A stretch of 64,000 bases of DNA, taken from contig JASHNS010000023.1 of assembly GCA_030041515.1 (NCBI GenBank), positions 1 through 64,000 of the forward strand. Reading direction: 5' to 3'. The stretch's first letter is position 1. Each line of letters opens with the position of its first letter. This document shows, piece by piece, positions 52,249-62,171 of this stretch. This stretch comes from Acidobacteriaceae bacterium. GTDB taxonomy: Bacteria; Acidobacteriota; Terriglobia; Terriglobales; Acidobacteriaceae. The position numbers and the translations under genes are program-made. Below the pieces are notes generated by a model, which was given only the letters and a program-made list of their open reading frames with translations, ran no database searches and was not told the origin of the DNA.

Positions 52249-53838
52249 TCAATGCATGGGGCCGGTCTCCCCTCCGGAAGTGTTTTTCTGGAGCAGAAAG
52301 GACAGCAAGAACATCAGCAGGCACATGACAGTGAACAGCCAGTAGACATCAATATAAGAGAGAGTCTGAGCCTGAGCTCCCAGCATGGCGTACATTCTGT
52401 CGAGCGCCTGCCGATGAGCAAAATGCGCGTTTAATCCGGCGTGAGTAAGTCTGGCCGCCAACGCTCGAACCTCGGCATCGAAGCGCTCCGATCTGGTATA
52501 CACGGCAAGCACGGATTGATGGTACTGGCTTCGGCGCTCAACGATCGTCGTCACAGCTGAAGTTCCTACGCTCATGCCTATGTTGCGGGTGAAGTTCATG
52601 AGGCCGGCGGCTGCATTCGTTCTTTCCCTTGGAATGCCGACATACGCGCTGGCCGTAATCGGCACCATCAGGAATGCAACCGGCAGGTACTGGAAGATAC
52701 GCAGCCATGCGGCCGCCTGAAAGCTGATCTGCGTATCCATTTGCCTGCAGGAGATAAACATACCGAGCGCCATCGTGATCCATCCAAAGGCGATCAAATG
52801 GCGCGCCTGGAAGCGCGACGTCAGCCGGCCAACAACGGGGATGAGGAACAAGAGGAGAACAGCTGAGCCTGACAGAACCAGGCCTGCGATTTCGGCCGTA
52901 TAACCCATGATCGTCTGCAGAAACAGAGGAATCAGCACGGTGCCACCGAGGATCGCAATCCCGAGCGCAAAAAACATTAGATTGCAGCTCGCAAAATTGA
53001 AAATCCTGAACAGGCGAACATCGACCAGCGGCTCCCTGTGAAACCATTCCCAGATCACCAACGCGATCAGGCTTACAGCGGCGGTGACGATCAGGGCCGC
53101 GATGAAGTGAGAGCCGAACCAATCGTCTTCCTGCCCTTTGTCGAGCGTGATTTGCAGCGCACTCACACCGAGGACGAGCAGAGCGAATCCGATATAGTCG
53201 AACCTTGCCAGGCTGGCTTTGACCCTGGAGAGATACGGGGGATCTTCGAGCAGTTGATACACCAGCAGGGTGGCCAGAATGCCCACGGGAATGTTGATGT
53301 AGAAGATCCATCGCCAGGAGTAGCTGTCGGTAATCCACCCACCCAGCGTGGGACCAATGGCGGGTGCGCAGACCATGGTGATTCCGTAAAGGGCGAAGGC
53401 CATCCCACGTTTTGCCGGAGGAAATGTATCGGCGAGAATGGCCTGAACCATGGGCTGCAATCCGCCCCCGAAGGCGCCCTGCATGACCCGAAACAAGAGC
53501 AGCATTCCCAGGCTGGGCGCAATGCCGCAAAGGAAGGAGCTGAGAGTGAAGAAAATGATGCAGATCATGAAGAAGCGTTTGCGCCCCAGCAGGCCGACCA
53601 GGAAGCCGCTCATAGGAAGCACGATGGCATTCGCAACGAGATAGGTGGTGAGAACCCAGGTGCTCTCGTCATTGCTGGCGCCCAGATTGCCTGCAATGTA
53701 CGGCAGCGCCACATTGGCGATGCTGGTATCGAGCACTTCCATGAAGGCGGCCAGCGAAACCACGATCCCGATGGTCCAGGGATTGACTTTTGGCGTCCAG
53801 GCCGCCTCATCGGCCATGACGGAAGTTGCGGCGCTCAT
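52249..53838 (-). CDS. DHA2-family MFS efflux pump, EmrB-like (second copy)
   Basis: The 529-residue, 14-span pump has FMEVLDTSIANVALPYIAGN in span 1, RVMQGAFGGGLQPMVQAI for motif B and GWITDSYSWRWIFYINIPVG. It is a close paralogue of the protein at 18567 (for example LPYIAGNLGAS.D.STWVLT.YL.ANAIVLP in both). Its ATG overlaps the adaptor stop by 4 bases. It should act with the adaptor and TolC genes upstream. Confidence 0.9.
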   Translation of the reverse strand: MSAATSVMADEAAWTPKVNPWTIGIVVSLAAFMEVLDTSIANVALPYIAGNLGASNDESTWVLTTYLVANAIVLPMSGFLVGLLGRKRFFMICIIFFTLSSFLCGIAPSLGMLLLFRVMQGAFGGGLQPMVQAILADTFPPAKRGMAFALYGITMVCAPAIGPTLGGWITDSYSWRWIFYINIPVGILATLLVYQLLEDPPYLSRVKASLARFDYIGFALLVLGVSALQITLDKGQEDDWFGSHFIAALIVTAAVSLIALVIWEWFHREPLVDVRLFRIFNFASCNLMFFALGIAILGGTVLIPLFLQTIMGYTAEIAGLVLSGSAVLLLFLIPVVGRLTSRFQARHLIAFGWITMALGMFISCRQMDTQISFQAAAWLRIFQYLPVAFLMVPITASAYVGIPRERTNAAAGLMNFTRNIGMSVGTSAVTTIVERRSQYHQSVLAVYTRSERFDAEVRALAARLTHAGLNAHFAHRQALDRMYAMLGAQAQTLSYIDVYWLFTVMCLLMFLLSFLLQKNTSGGETGPMH

Positions 53839-55130
53839 CGAACCGTCACCTCGGGCTCAACGGACAAACCCGGTTTCAGGAATCCCTGCGCGTTGAAGTC
53901 GCCACTGCTCGGGCGGTCGAAATCAATGCGCACCGGGACGCGCTGCACCACCTTCACGTAATTCCCAGTTGCATTCTCAGGAGGCAGCAGGCTGAAAACG
54001 GAGCCGGTTCCGCCGCCCAGGTTGGTCACATGTCCTTGCCACGATCGACCATAGGCGTCCACCTTAATTTCGACCGGATCGCCGGGGTGCATGTGCGCGA
54101 GCTGGGTTTCCTTGAAGTTAGCTGTCACCCAGACGTCGTCTAGGGGGACCACGTCGATCAGCTCCTGCCCCACACTCACGTTTTCTCCGACTTCGACGCT
54201 GCGTCTGCCGATAACTCCAGTTACCGGAGAGCGAATGATCGTGTAACTCAGGTTGAGTTCAGCCTGATCCAGTTCGGCCTTCCGCAGTTCCACCTGCGCG
54301 GTTGCCGCGTCGTATTTCTCATGCACCAGAGACACCTGGTCGGGAGCGGTCCGGGCGTTCTCGAGATTGGCCTGCGCCTGTAGGAGCTTCGCGCGTGCCT
54401 GCTGAAGCGTTTGTTGGTCCGCCTGAACAACGGCTCCGGAGCCGGTGACGGCAGCTCGATTGGCTTCTGCCGCCGCCAGGGCCTGGTCGTACTGCTGCCG
54501 CGAAACATCCTGCTTTGCGACCAGCTGGGTGTAACGAACCAGGTCCGCATCGGTCTTTTGCGCGTTCGCTTTGGCGGCGATCAGCTCCGCTTTGGCTGAT
54601 TGCAACTCCTGTGCCGCGGCACCCACACCGGCTTGTCCGTTACGCACCCCCGCCTTCGCCGAATCGAGATCGCTCCACGCCGTAGCCGAGGCGATTGGCA
54701 CGTCCCATCGCGAGCCAGCAGCCATTGCTTCTGCATCTGCCAGATTTGCCTTTGCCTGCTCGGCAGCGACGTTGTAGTCGCTGGGATCGATGACGACCAG
54801 CACCTCGCCGGCATGCACCATCTGGCCCTCGATCACATTGACCTGCTCGACGTGTCCGGTGATCCGCGCGCTGAGCGCCATGATGTGCCCGTCCACCTGC
54901 GCGTCGTCGGTATCCTCATGGAGCCACGCGTTGTGCAGGAACCAGCCACCTGCGATCGCGACGATCAGGGCAGCGCCAGCGGCCGCAAACAGCTTCGTAC
55001 GGGGTTTTTCCCCGTGGGGCCGCCGGTCGTCTGTCGGCTGAATTGGCTGCGCTGCGGCAGGAGCCGTCATCTCCTCCGATTCAAGCACCGCCCCGTGCGT
55101 GTTCTGCGACGAATTATTGTTATTGGACAT
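53835..55130 (-). CDS. HlyD/EmrA-family membrane-fusion adaptor (second copy)
   Basis: The 431-residue adaptor has a membrane span (LFAAAGAALIVAIAGGWFL, about residues 48-66), the entry barrel EDTDDAQVDGHIMALSARIT, an Ala/Gln-rich coiled coil (about residues 130-290) and IIRSPVTGVIGRRSVEVGEN with VWVTANFKETQL. It pairs with the DHA2 pump. Its ATG overlaps the TolC stop (55130). Confidence 0.9.
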   Translation of the reverse strand: MSNNNNSSQNTHGAVLESEEMTAPAAAQPIQPTDDRRPHGEKPRTKLFAAAGAALIVAIAGGWFLHNAWLHEDTDDAQVDGHIMALSARITGHVEQVNVIEGQMVHAGEVLVVIDPSDYNVAAEQAKANLADAEAMAAGSRWDVPIASATAWSDLDSAKAGVRNGQAGVGAAAQELQSAKAELIAAKANAQKTDADLVRYTQLVAKQDVSRQQYDQALAAAEANRAAVTGSGAVVQADQQTLQQARAKLLQAQANLENARTAPDQVSLVHEKYDAATAQVELRKAELDQAELNLSYTIIRSPVTGVIGRRSVEVGENVSVGQELIDVVPLDDVWVTANFKETQLAHMHPGDPVEIKVDAYGRSWQGHVTNLGGGTGSVFSLLPPENATGNYVKVVQRVPVRIDFDRPSSGDFNAQGFLKPGLSVEPEVTVR

Positions 55131-56581
55131 TAGTTTCCTCCGAGATACTGCTGGTAATCGGTGCGCGCGACACCCATCGCGCGCGCCAGCGAGAGCTTTG
55201 CGAAATTGAAGGTGTAGAGGCTGGTGATGTATTGGTCGTTGGCGCTGGCCAACGCCTGTTCGGCCTGCACCACTTCCACGCTGTCGGTCACGCCGGAGGC
55301 GAAGCGATCCTTCGACCGCGCCAGGTTGTCGTTTGCAAGAGCGACATTCTGCTTCGCAACTGTGACCTGTTCCCGCGCCGCGGCGACGTTGAGCAACGCT
55401 GTTCGCACGTCGTAATCGATCTGGCCGCGAAGATTCTCCGCCTCCGCCCGGCGCTGTTCCAGGGCGGCCGCTGCCTGAGTGGTCTCGCCTCTGACCTGCC
55501 CACCATTGAAGATGGGGATCTCAATTCCCGCCTGGAGACTGAAGACGCCATGCGAGCGGCCGAAGGTATCTCCAAGGTCCCCGTAGCTGCCATTGACAGC
55601 AGCTGTCGGCCACCGCTCGGCTTTTGCCGCGGACAGCGCCAGTTCAGCGGACTTCTCTGCACTGAGAGCGGCGCGAAGATCGCTGCGCGAGCGGTTCGCC
55701 GTGTCCAGTGCGTCGTCAAGGCTGACCGATTCGAGATTGGGATAGGGGAGTTTGTCGGAAAGATCGAACCGCTGTCCCAGAGGCAGGCCGATGGCTCTTG
55801 CGAGGGTGAGCTTCGCGATCGCGAAGTTGTTTTGGGCAACGCTGAGGTTGTATTCCTCCGTGTGCAGCTGGACGTCAGTACGCGTCGCATCGATGCGCGG
55901 CGCGGTACCGGCCTCGAGTTCGTTCTCCGCCTGTTCATACAGCGCCTTAGCATTGCGGACCTGGGCTTCCTGCGCCTCGATCCGGGACCCATCAGCGACT
56001 GCCTCCAGATAAGCATTGCCTGCCGCCAGGGTAATGACGTCGAGCGTGTCCCGGTAATTGAGCTCGGCCGCCTGCTGGGCGCTGTGAGCCGAACGGAGGC
56101 GCTGGATAGAGGAGAAGCTGAACAGGCTTTGGCTGGCGCCGACAGCGGCAGAACTGTAGCTGTATGGACCAATGACTTTCGGAACTCCGGGCACCTTCAG
56201 GCCGAGGCTGGCGAGATCCGTCTGCTGCACATCTTCTGAAAGGCCCGCATTCACGTGAGGCAACAGGGCGCTGAGAGCCAGCAACCGTTCGCCGCGTACC
56301 GTGCGGACGTCCTGGTTCGTCTCAACTGCGCCGAGGTTATATTGCAGGGCGAGATGAATGGCGTCCTGCAAAGTCAAGGGCAGAACCTGAGCTGTGGCGG
56401 GGCCGCTCGGCACACTTCCGCCGAGAATCCCGGCCTGCGCTGCAGGCGCATTCGGAAGACCGACCGTTACACTTGTTGCAGTGGCGCCGTCCTGGGCGAC
56501 TCCGGGCATTGCGCAGGAGACAAGCACCGCGATCGCGGCGGCTGCGATGCGAACCCAACCCCTGGTGGAATCCTCTTTCAT
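55130..56581 (-). CDS. TolC-family outer-membrane efflux protein (second copy)
   Basis: The 483-residue protein has a signal peptide (IAAAAIAVLVSCAMPGVAQ, residues 12-30) and two OEP halves (for example LEAVADGSRIEAQEAQVRNA and LARSKDRFASGVTDSVEVVQ). It ends in ARTDYQQYLGGN, like the first copy (QYSNYLGAH). Its ATG overlaps the stop of the STAS gene by 4 bases, unlike copy one, which begins its operon. Confidence 0.9.
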   Translation of the reverse strand: MKEDSTRGWVRIAAAAIAVLVSCAMPGVAQDGATATSVTVGLPNAPAAQAGILGGSVPSGPATAQVLPLTLQDAIHLALQYNLGAVETNQDVRTVRGERLLALSALLPHVNAGLSEDVQQTDLASLGLKVPGVPKVIGPYSYSSAAVGASQSLFSFSSIQRLRSAHSAQQAAELNYRDTLDVITLAAGNAYLEAVADGSRIEAQEAQVRNAKALYEQAENELEAGTAPRIDATRTDVQLHTEEYNLSVAQNNFAIAKLTLARAIGLPLGQRFDLSDKLPYPNLESVSLDDALDTANRSRSDLRAALSAEKSAELALSAAKAERWPTAAVNGSYGDLGDTFGRSHGVFSLQAGIEIPIFNGGQVRGETTQAAAALEQRRAEAENLRGQIDYDVRTALLNVAAAREQVTVAKQNVALANDNLARSKDRFASGVTDSVEVVQAEQALASANDQYITSLYTFNFAKLSLARAMGVARTDYQQYLGGN

Positions 56582-56880
56582 TTGTCAGTCTCCTTTGGCT
56601 TTGCGCCTGCAATGCGGGCGAGCCGCTTAACGAGTTGCTTGGTGAACAGGCCGCAGGACCGGAAACTGGCCCCTTGCCGTATGAGTTCCAGGAGCGCGGC
56701 TTCCCCATCCCCGCCGATCGCGGTGACGTTCCTCATGTCGATCACAAGGTCACGGTTGGCGCGGCCGACGACGGCTCTCTGGCCCGCGATCCGCAGCTCC
56801 TCCGTCCAGGGACCGAGAAGCTTGCCCTCGAGAACCAGCCGCCGCTGTGTCCTGGTGTCGATGACGGAGATTTTCAGCAC
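56578..56880 (-). CDS. STAS-domain protein heading the efflux operon
   Basis: The 100-residue protein starts with GTG (56880) and reads LKISVIDTRTQRRLVLEGKL, LVIDMRNVTAIGGDGEAALL and ELIRQGASFRSCG. This matches STAS proteins (anti-sigma antagonist / stressosome type), but the phosphorylated Ser/Thr of SpoIIAA (DxSGVxFxDSSGL) is replaced by TAIGGDG, so phospho-control is unlikely to be standard. AGGA lies 5-8 bases before the GTG. The ATGA overlap with tolC implies joint expression. It could sense or regulate the pump system. Confidence 0.75.
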   Translation of the reverse strand: MLKISVIDTRTQRRLVLEGKLLGPWTEELRIAGQRAVVGRANRDLVIDMRNVTAIGGDGEAALLELIRQGASFRSCGLFTKQLVKRLARIAGAKPKETDK

Positions 56881-57051
56881 TGTTCCTGCCCTCGCGCTGG
56901 AGAGGAAGGCAAGGCTCGTGCCACGGGGCAGAGATGGCTAAGCCCTGAATTTTCAACAAGGGGAGAAGGAGAAGTGGAATTTGTCGGAGTTGAATCTGTT
57001 GAAAGTGTCGGACGAGTCAGTGGTCCGGCCGGTGAGAGGAATCGCCGCAGT

Positions 57052-58650
<1,599 letters not shown>

Positions 58651-59092
58651 GTCTCTTTTCGACGAACTTCGAACGGCGCCGGCGTTGTCCTGTCAAAACC
58701 CGACGCGCCCTCTGGGAGGCTAACGTCGAAGAAATGTCGTGTCTCCAAGAGTCTACGACAGGCCTGTTGCCTGTCAGCGCCCGGCGCCATACATGCGTGC
58801 CCCCTGCTCGACGTGTCGACTCCGCGGAATTCGATGGCATCAGTCCGGCATCGCGGGCAACGTCCGTCCCGTCGCTATGTAACACGCCAAAGCCGCGCCT
58901 GGCGCCTCGGGATCGAACTCATACTCTGGTCCCGCTCGATGCGACGCCAACACAAACGCGGCATCACAGCAGATGTAGCGGGAGCGCCTGGATGTCAATA
59001 GACGACCTCGGACAAGGGGTGTCCAGGGTAACGCGCAAAATCAACGATTTACGGGAGAGCTGGACAGCCTTGGATGATCTCGGATGTAAGGA
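58651..59092. other. Intergenic between sigma54 activator and tRNA-Phe
   Basis: No convincing coding frame on either strand. It lies at the 3' side of the tRNA, a frequent place for integration, but I see no duplicated tRNA end. Confidence 0.35.
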
Positions 59093-59167
59093 TGGTGGCC
59101 AGGGACGGGATCGAACCGCCGACGCCGGCCTTTTCAGGGCCGCGCTCTACCACTGAGCTACCTGGCC
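59093..59167 (-). tRNA. tRNA-Phe (GAA)
   Basis: The minus strand folds as a cloverleaf of 75 bases: acceptor GGCCAGG/CCTGGCC, D stem GCTC/GAGC, anticodon stem CGGCC/GGCCG around CTGAAAA (anticodon GAA), T stem GGCGG/CCGTC with TTCGATC, and an encoded CCA end. Confidence 0.97.
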
Positions 59168-59330
59168 GCCGGGGGAATTCCAGCGCTGTCGGGGATGTCT
59201 GAGACCGCGGAAGGAATGTCGCCGTTCGCGTTCAGCAACCTGAGCCAGTATACCAAAGCGTTCCCCGTGGCCCTTTCTATTCATCATCTTCACCATCGAC
59301 CCGCGCTACACTTGTCCAACGGATTTCCCT

Positions 59331-60893
59331 ATGGCTCTGGACTCGAGGTTCGTGGCTCGCATTCGTGTCTCCCACCTTGTTTCTTTTCTGATTGCTCTCG
59401 CTCTCGCCGCGGCGGCTTCCGCGCAATCGGAGTCGCCCGAGGCGCGGGCCGCTCACGCTTTCATGCAGGCCCGTCAGGAGGGACCGCCCGCGCTCTACGC
59501 CTTCTTCTATGGCATGCCCAAAGGCGCCGATCTGCACGTGCACCTGACCGGCGCGGTCTACGCTGAAACCTGGATCAAGGAAGCAGCTGAAGACAAGGAC
59601 TGCGTCAGTGCGGCGCGTCTTCGTTTCGACTCCGCCCATCACGCGCCGGACTGTCCCGCCGGCGAAACGCCCGCCACCGGTGTTCTTTCGGATCAGCATC
59701 TCTACGACGCGCTTGTTGACGCCTTTTCCATGCGCGCCTTCGTTCCCTCCGCCGGCGACTCCGGCCACGACCATTTCTTCGACGCCTTCGGCCGCTTCGG
59801 CGATGACGACCGCTTTGACGGCTATTGGATCGATGAGGTGGCCGCGCGCGCCGCGGTGCAGAACGAGCAGTACCTGGAACTGATGGACACGCCCGATTAC
59901 GGGGGCGTCAAAGCCGCAGTTGACCAGCTGGGCTGGATTCCCGATCTCGCTCAGTTCCGCCAAAAGCTCCTCGCCGATTCCCGCTTCCGCGCGAATGTCG
60001 CGAGCAGTCGCCAGGCCTTCGACGCCGCGCTTGCCCGCCGCGACCGCATCGAGCACTGCGGCCGGCCGGAGGCCGCGGCCGCCTGCCGGGTCACCGTCCG
60101 CTTCCTCTATCAGGTGCTGCGCGGCTTTCCGCCGCAGCAGGTCTTTGCGCAGACCCTTCTGGGATTTGAAATCGCTTCGCAGGACCCAAACGTCGTTGGC
60201 CTGAACTACGTTATGCCGGAGGACGGCTACATCGCCCTGCGCGATTACAGCCTGCAGATGCATATGCTCGATTACCTGCACAGCATTTACCCGGAGGTGC
60301 ACATCACCCTGCATGCCGGCGAGCTCGCGCCTGGCCTGGTGCCGCCCCAGGACCTCACGTTTCATATTCGCGAGGCCGTTGAGGTGGGCCACGCCGAGCG
60401 CATCGGCCACGGCGTTGACGTCATGTACGAGAACCACCCGTGGCAGCTGATGAAGGAGATGGCCGATCGGCACACCATGGTCGAGATTAACCTCACCAGC
60501 AATGCCGTCATCCTCAACGTCCAGGGCAAGGATCATCCCTTCATGCTTTACCGGAAGATGGGCGTTCCGGTCGCCCTCTCCACCGACGACGAAGGCGTCT
60601 CCCGCATCGACCTCACGCATGAATATGTGCGGGCGGCAGATACATATCCGCTGAGTTACAGGGATTTCAAGCTCATGGCGCGCACATCCATCGAGCACGC
60701 CTTCCTCCCCGGAGCCAGCCTCTGGCAGCGCTTCACCCCCGAGCGCCTGGATACGCCCGTCGCCGCCTGCCGCGGACAGCTGGGCAAAGCGGAGCCTGCC
60801 GGCGCCTGCGCCAATCTAATCCGCTCCAGCCAGAAGGCGCAGCAGGAGTGGGAACTCGAGCGTCGTTTCCACGTCTTCGAGGCTTCCTTCTGA
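59331..60893 (+). CDS. Secreted adenosine deaminase-family protein (ADGF-like)
   Basis: The 520-residue protein has a signal peptide (VSFLIALALAAAASAQS) and metal-site motifs of adenosine deaminases: LHVHLTGA (HxH, about residue 68), ITLHAGELA (His, Glu), AERIGHGVDV (His) and VALSTDDEGVS (Asp-Asp). The long insert between HVHLTG and the barrel resembles the growth-factor-type ADGF/CECR1 enzymes. It likely deaminates extracellular adenosine or a similar nucleoside. No clear ribosome site. The end overlaps the glycosyltransferase frame. Confidence 0.85.
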   Translation: MALDSRFVARIRVSHLVSFLIALALAAAASAQSESPEARAAHAFMQARQEGPPALYAFFYGMPKGADLHVHLTGAVYAETWIKEAAEDKDCVSAARLRFDSAHHAPDCPAGETPATGVLSDQHLYDALVDAFSMRAFVPSAGDSGHDHFFDAFGRFGDDDRFDGYWIDEVAARAAVQNEQYLELMDTPDYGGVKAAVDQLGWIPDLAQFRQKLLADSRFRANVASSRQAFDAALARRDRIEHCGRPEAAAACRVTVRFLYQVLRGFPPQQVFAQTLLGFEIASQDPNVVGLNYVMPEDGYIALRDYSLQMHMLDYLHSIYPEVHITLHAGELAPGLVPPQDLTFHIREAVEVGHAERIGHGVDVMYENHPWQLMKEMADRHTMVEINLTSNAVILNVQGKDHPFMLYRKMGVPVALSTDDEGVSRIDLTHEYVRAADTYPLSYRDFKLMARTSIEHAFLPGASLWQRFTPERLDTPVAACRGQLGKAEPAGACANLIRSSQKAQQEWELERRFHVFEASF

Positions 60894-62164
60894 GAATCGT
60901 CTTCTCCACTTACGGCACCTTCGGCGACGTTAATCCCCTCGTCGCGCTCTGCCTTGAGCTCAAACGCCGCGGCCATCGCCCGGTGCTCGCGATCCCCGAG
61001 ATGTTTGGCCCCAAAGTCGAGCCGCTCGGTATCGGCTTCGCGCCCGTCCGCCCGGAGCAGGACCCCAACGACACACGTCTCATCGCGATGATTTACGACA
61101 TCAGGCATGGCACGGAAACCGGCCTCCGCGAGTTTCTTTTTCCCTCGCTCCGAGAAAGCTACGACGATCTCCTCGCTGCCGCGCAGGCAGAGGGCGGCGC
61201 CGACCTCCTTGTCACCGGCGAACTGGCGTACGCTGGTCCGCTCGTTGCGGAAAAAACCGGTATTCCCTGGGCCTCGTACGTTCTCGCCCCGTTCTCCTAT
61301 TTTTCGGGCTACGATCCCCCCGTGCTCCCTCCTTATCCCACTCTCGCCCGCGTCCAGGAAGCCTTCCCCCCCCTCGGCCACGCTGTCGCCCGCTTCGCTC
61401 GCCTTGTCACCCGCCATTGGCCGGAACCTGTCTACGCGCTTCGCCGCGAACTTGGCCTTCCCCGCGGCAAGGATCCCATCTTCGACGCCAAACACTCCGA
61501 GCGCCTCGCCCTTGCGCTCTTTTCTTCCGTTATGGGTACACCTCAGCCTGACTGGCCGCCTACAGCGAAGATCACTGGCTTCGCATTCTACGACGGCTCC
61601 GGCGATGAGAGTGATCTTCCTCCTCATCTGGCCGCATTTCTTCAGGATGGGCCGCCGCCGCTGGTCTTCACCCTCGGCTCTGCCGCTGTGATGAACGCCG
61701 GCGACTTCTACGAGCAGAGCGCCCAGGCTGCGGAAACTCTGGGTCAACGCGCCGTGCTGCTCATTGGAGCCGACGATCGCAACCTCCCGAAGCGCCGCCT
61801 GCCCGACACGATCTGTGTCGCCCGCTATGCTCCTTACTCGAAAATCTTTGCTCGCGCTTCCGTGCTCATTCATCAGGGAGGCATTGGCACCACAGCGCAG
61901 GCTCTGCGCGCCGGGCGCCCCATGCTCGTCATGCCCTACAGTCACGACCAACCTGATAACGCGCGTCGCGTGCGCCGCCTCGGCGTGGCTGAAGTTCTGG
62001 GACGTACGCACTACCGCGCCAGACCCGCCGCCCGCATCATCGAGAAGCTGCTCTCCGACAGTGCGTACCAGCTGCGCGCCGCCTCTGCTGCCGCAAAGAT
62101 CGCCGGGGAAAATGGCACCGTCGCCGCCTGTGATGCGCTGGAATCCGCCGCCCGCGCCTGCTGA
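60848..62164 (+). CDS. UDP-glycosyltransferase-like protein (GT1/MGT type)
   Basis: The 438-residue protein has an N-terminal FSTYGTFGDVNPLVALCLEL and the C-terminal sugar-donor motif LIHQGGIGTTAQALRAGRPM, LVMPYSHDQPDNARRVRRLG. These are typical of macrolide/sterol-type GT1 enzymes that glycosylate lipids or natural products. The start is uncertain: GTG 60848 gives a 46-base overlap with the deaminase gene and a 16-residue lead before the usual RIVFSTYG opening; CTG at 60889 would be tighter but is a rare start. The two genes are probably co-transcribed. Confidence 0.85.
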   Translation: MGTRASFPRLRGFLLRIVFSTYGTFGDVNPLVALCLELKRRGHRPVLAIPEMFGPKVEPLGIGFAPVRPEQDPNDTRLIAMIYDIRHGTETGLREFLFPSLRESYDDLLAAAQAEGGADLLVTGELAYAGPLVAEKTGIPWASYVLAPFSYFSGYDPPVLPPYPTLARVQEAFPPLGHAVARFARLVTRHWPEPVYALRRELGLPRGKDPIFDAKHSERLALALFSSVMGTPQPDWPPTAKITGFAFYDGSGDESDLPPHLAAFLQDGPPPLVFTLGSAAVMNAGDFYEQSAQAAETLGQRAVLLIGADDRNLPKRRLPDTICVARYAPYSKIFARASVLIHQGGIGTTAQALRAGRPMLVMPYSHDQPDNARRVRRLGVAEVLGRTHYRARPAARIIEKLLSDSAYQLRAASAAAKIAGENGTVAACDALESAARAC

Positions 62165-62171
62165 CGTCGCT

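Noticed and set aside
59277-60698. A long minus-strand frame opposite the adenosine deaminase gene
   Set aside because: The plus strand carries all metal-binding motifs of the deaminase; the minus frame has none of any family.
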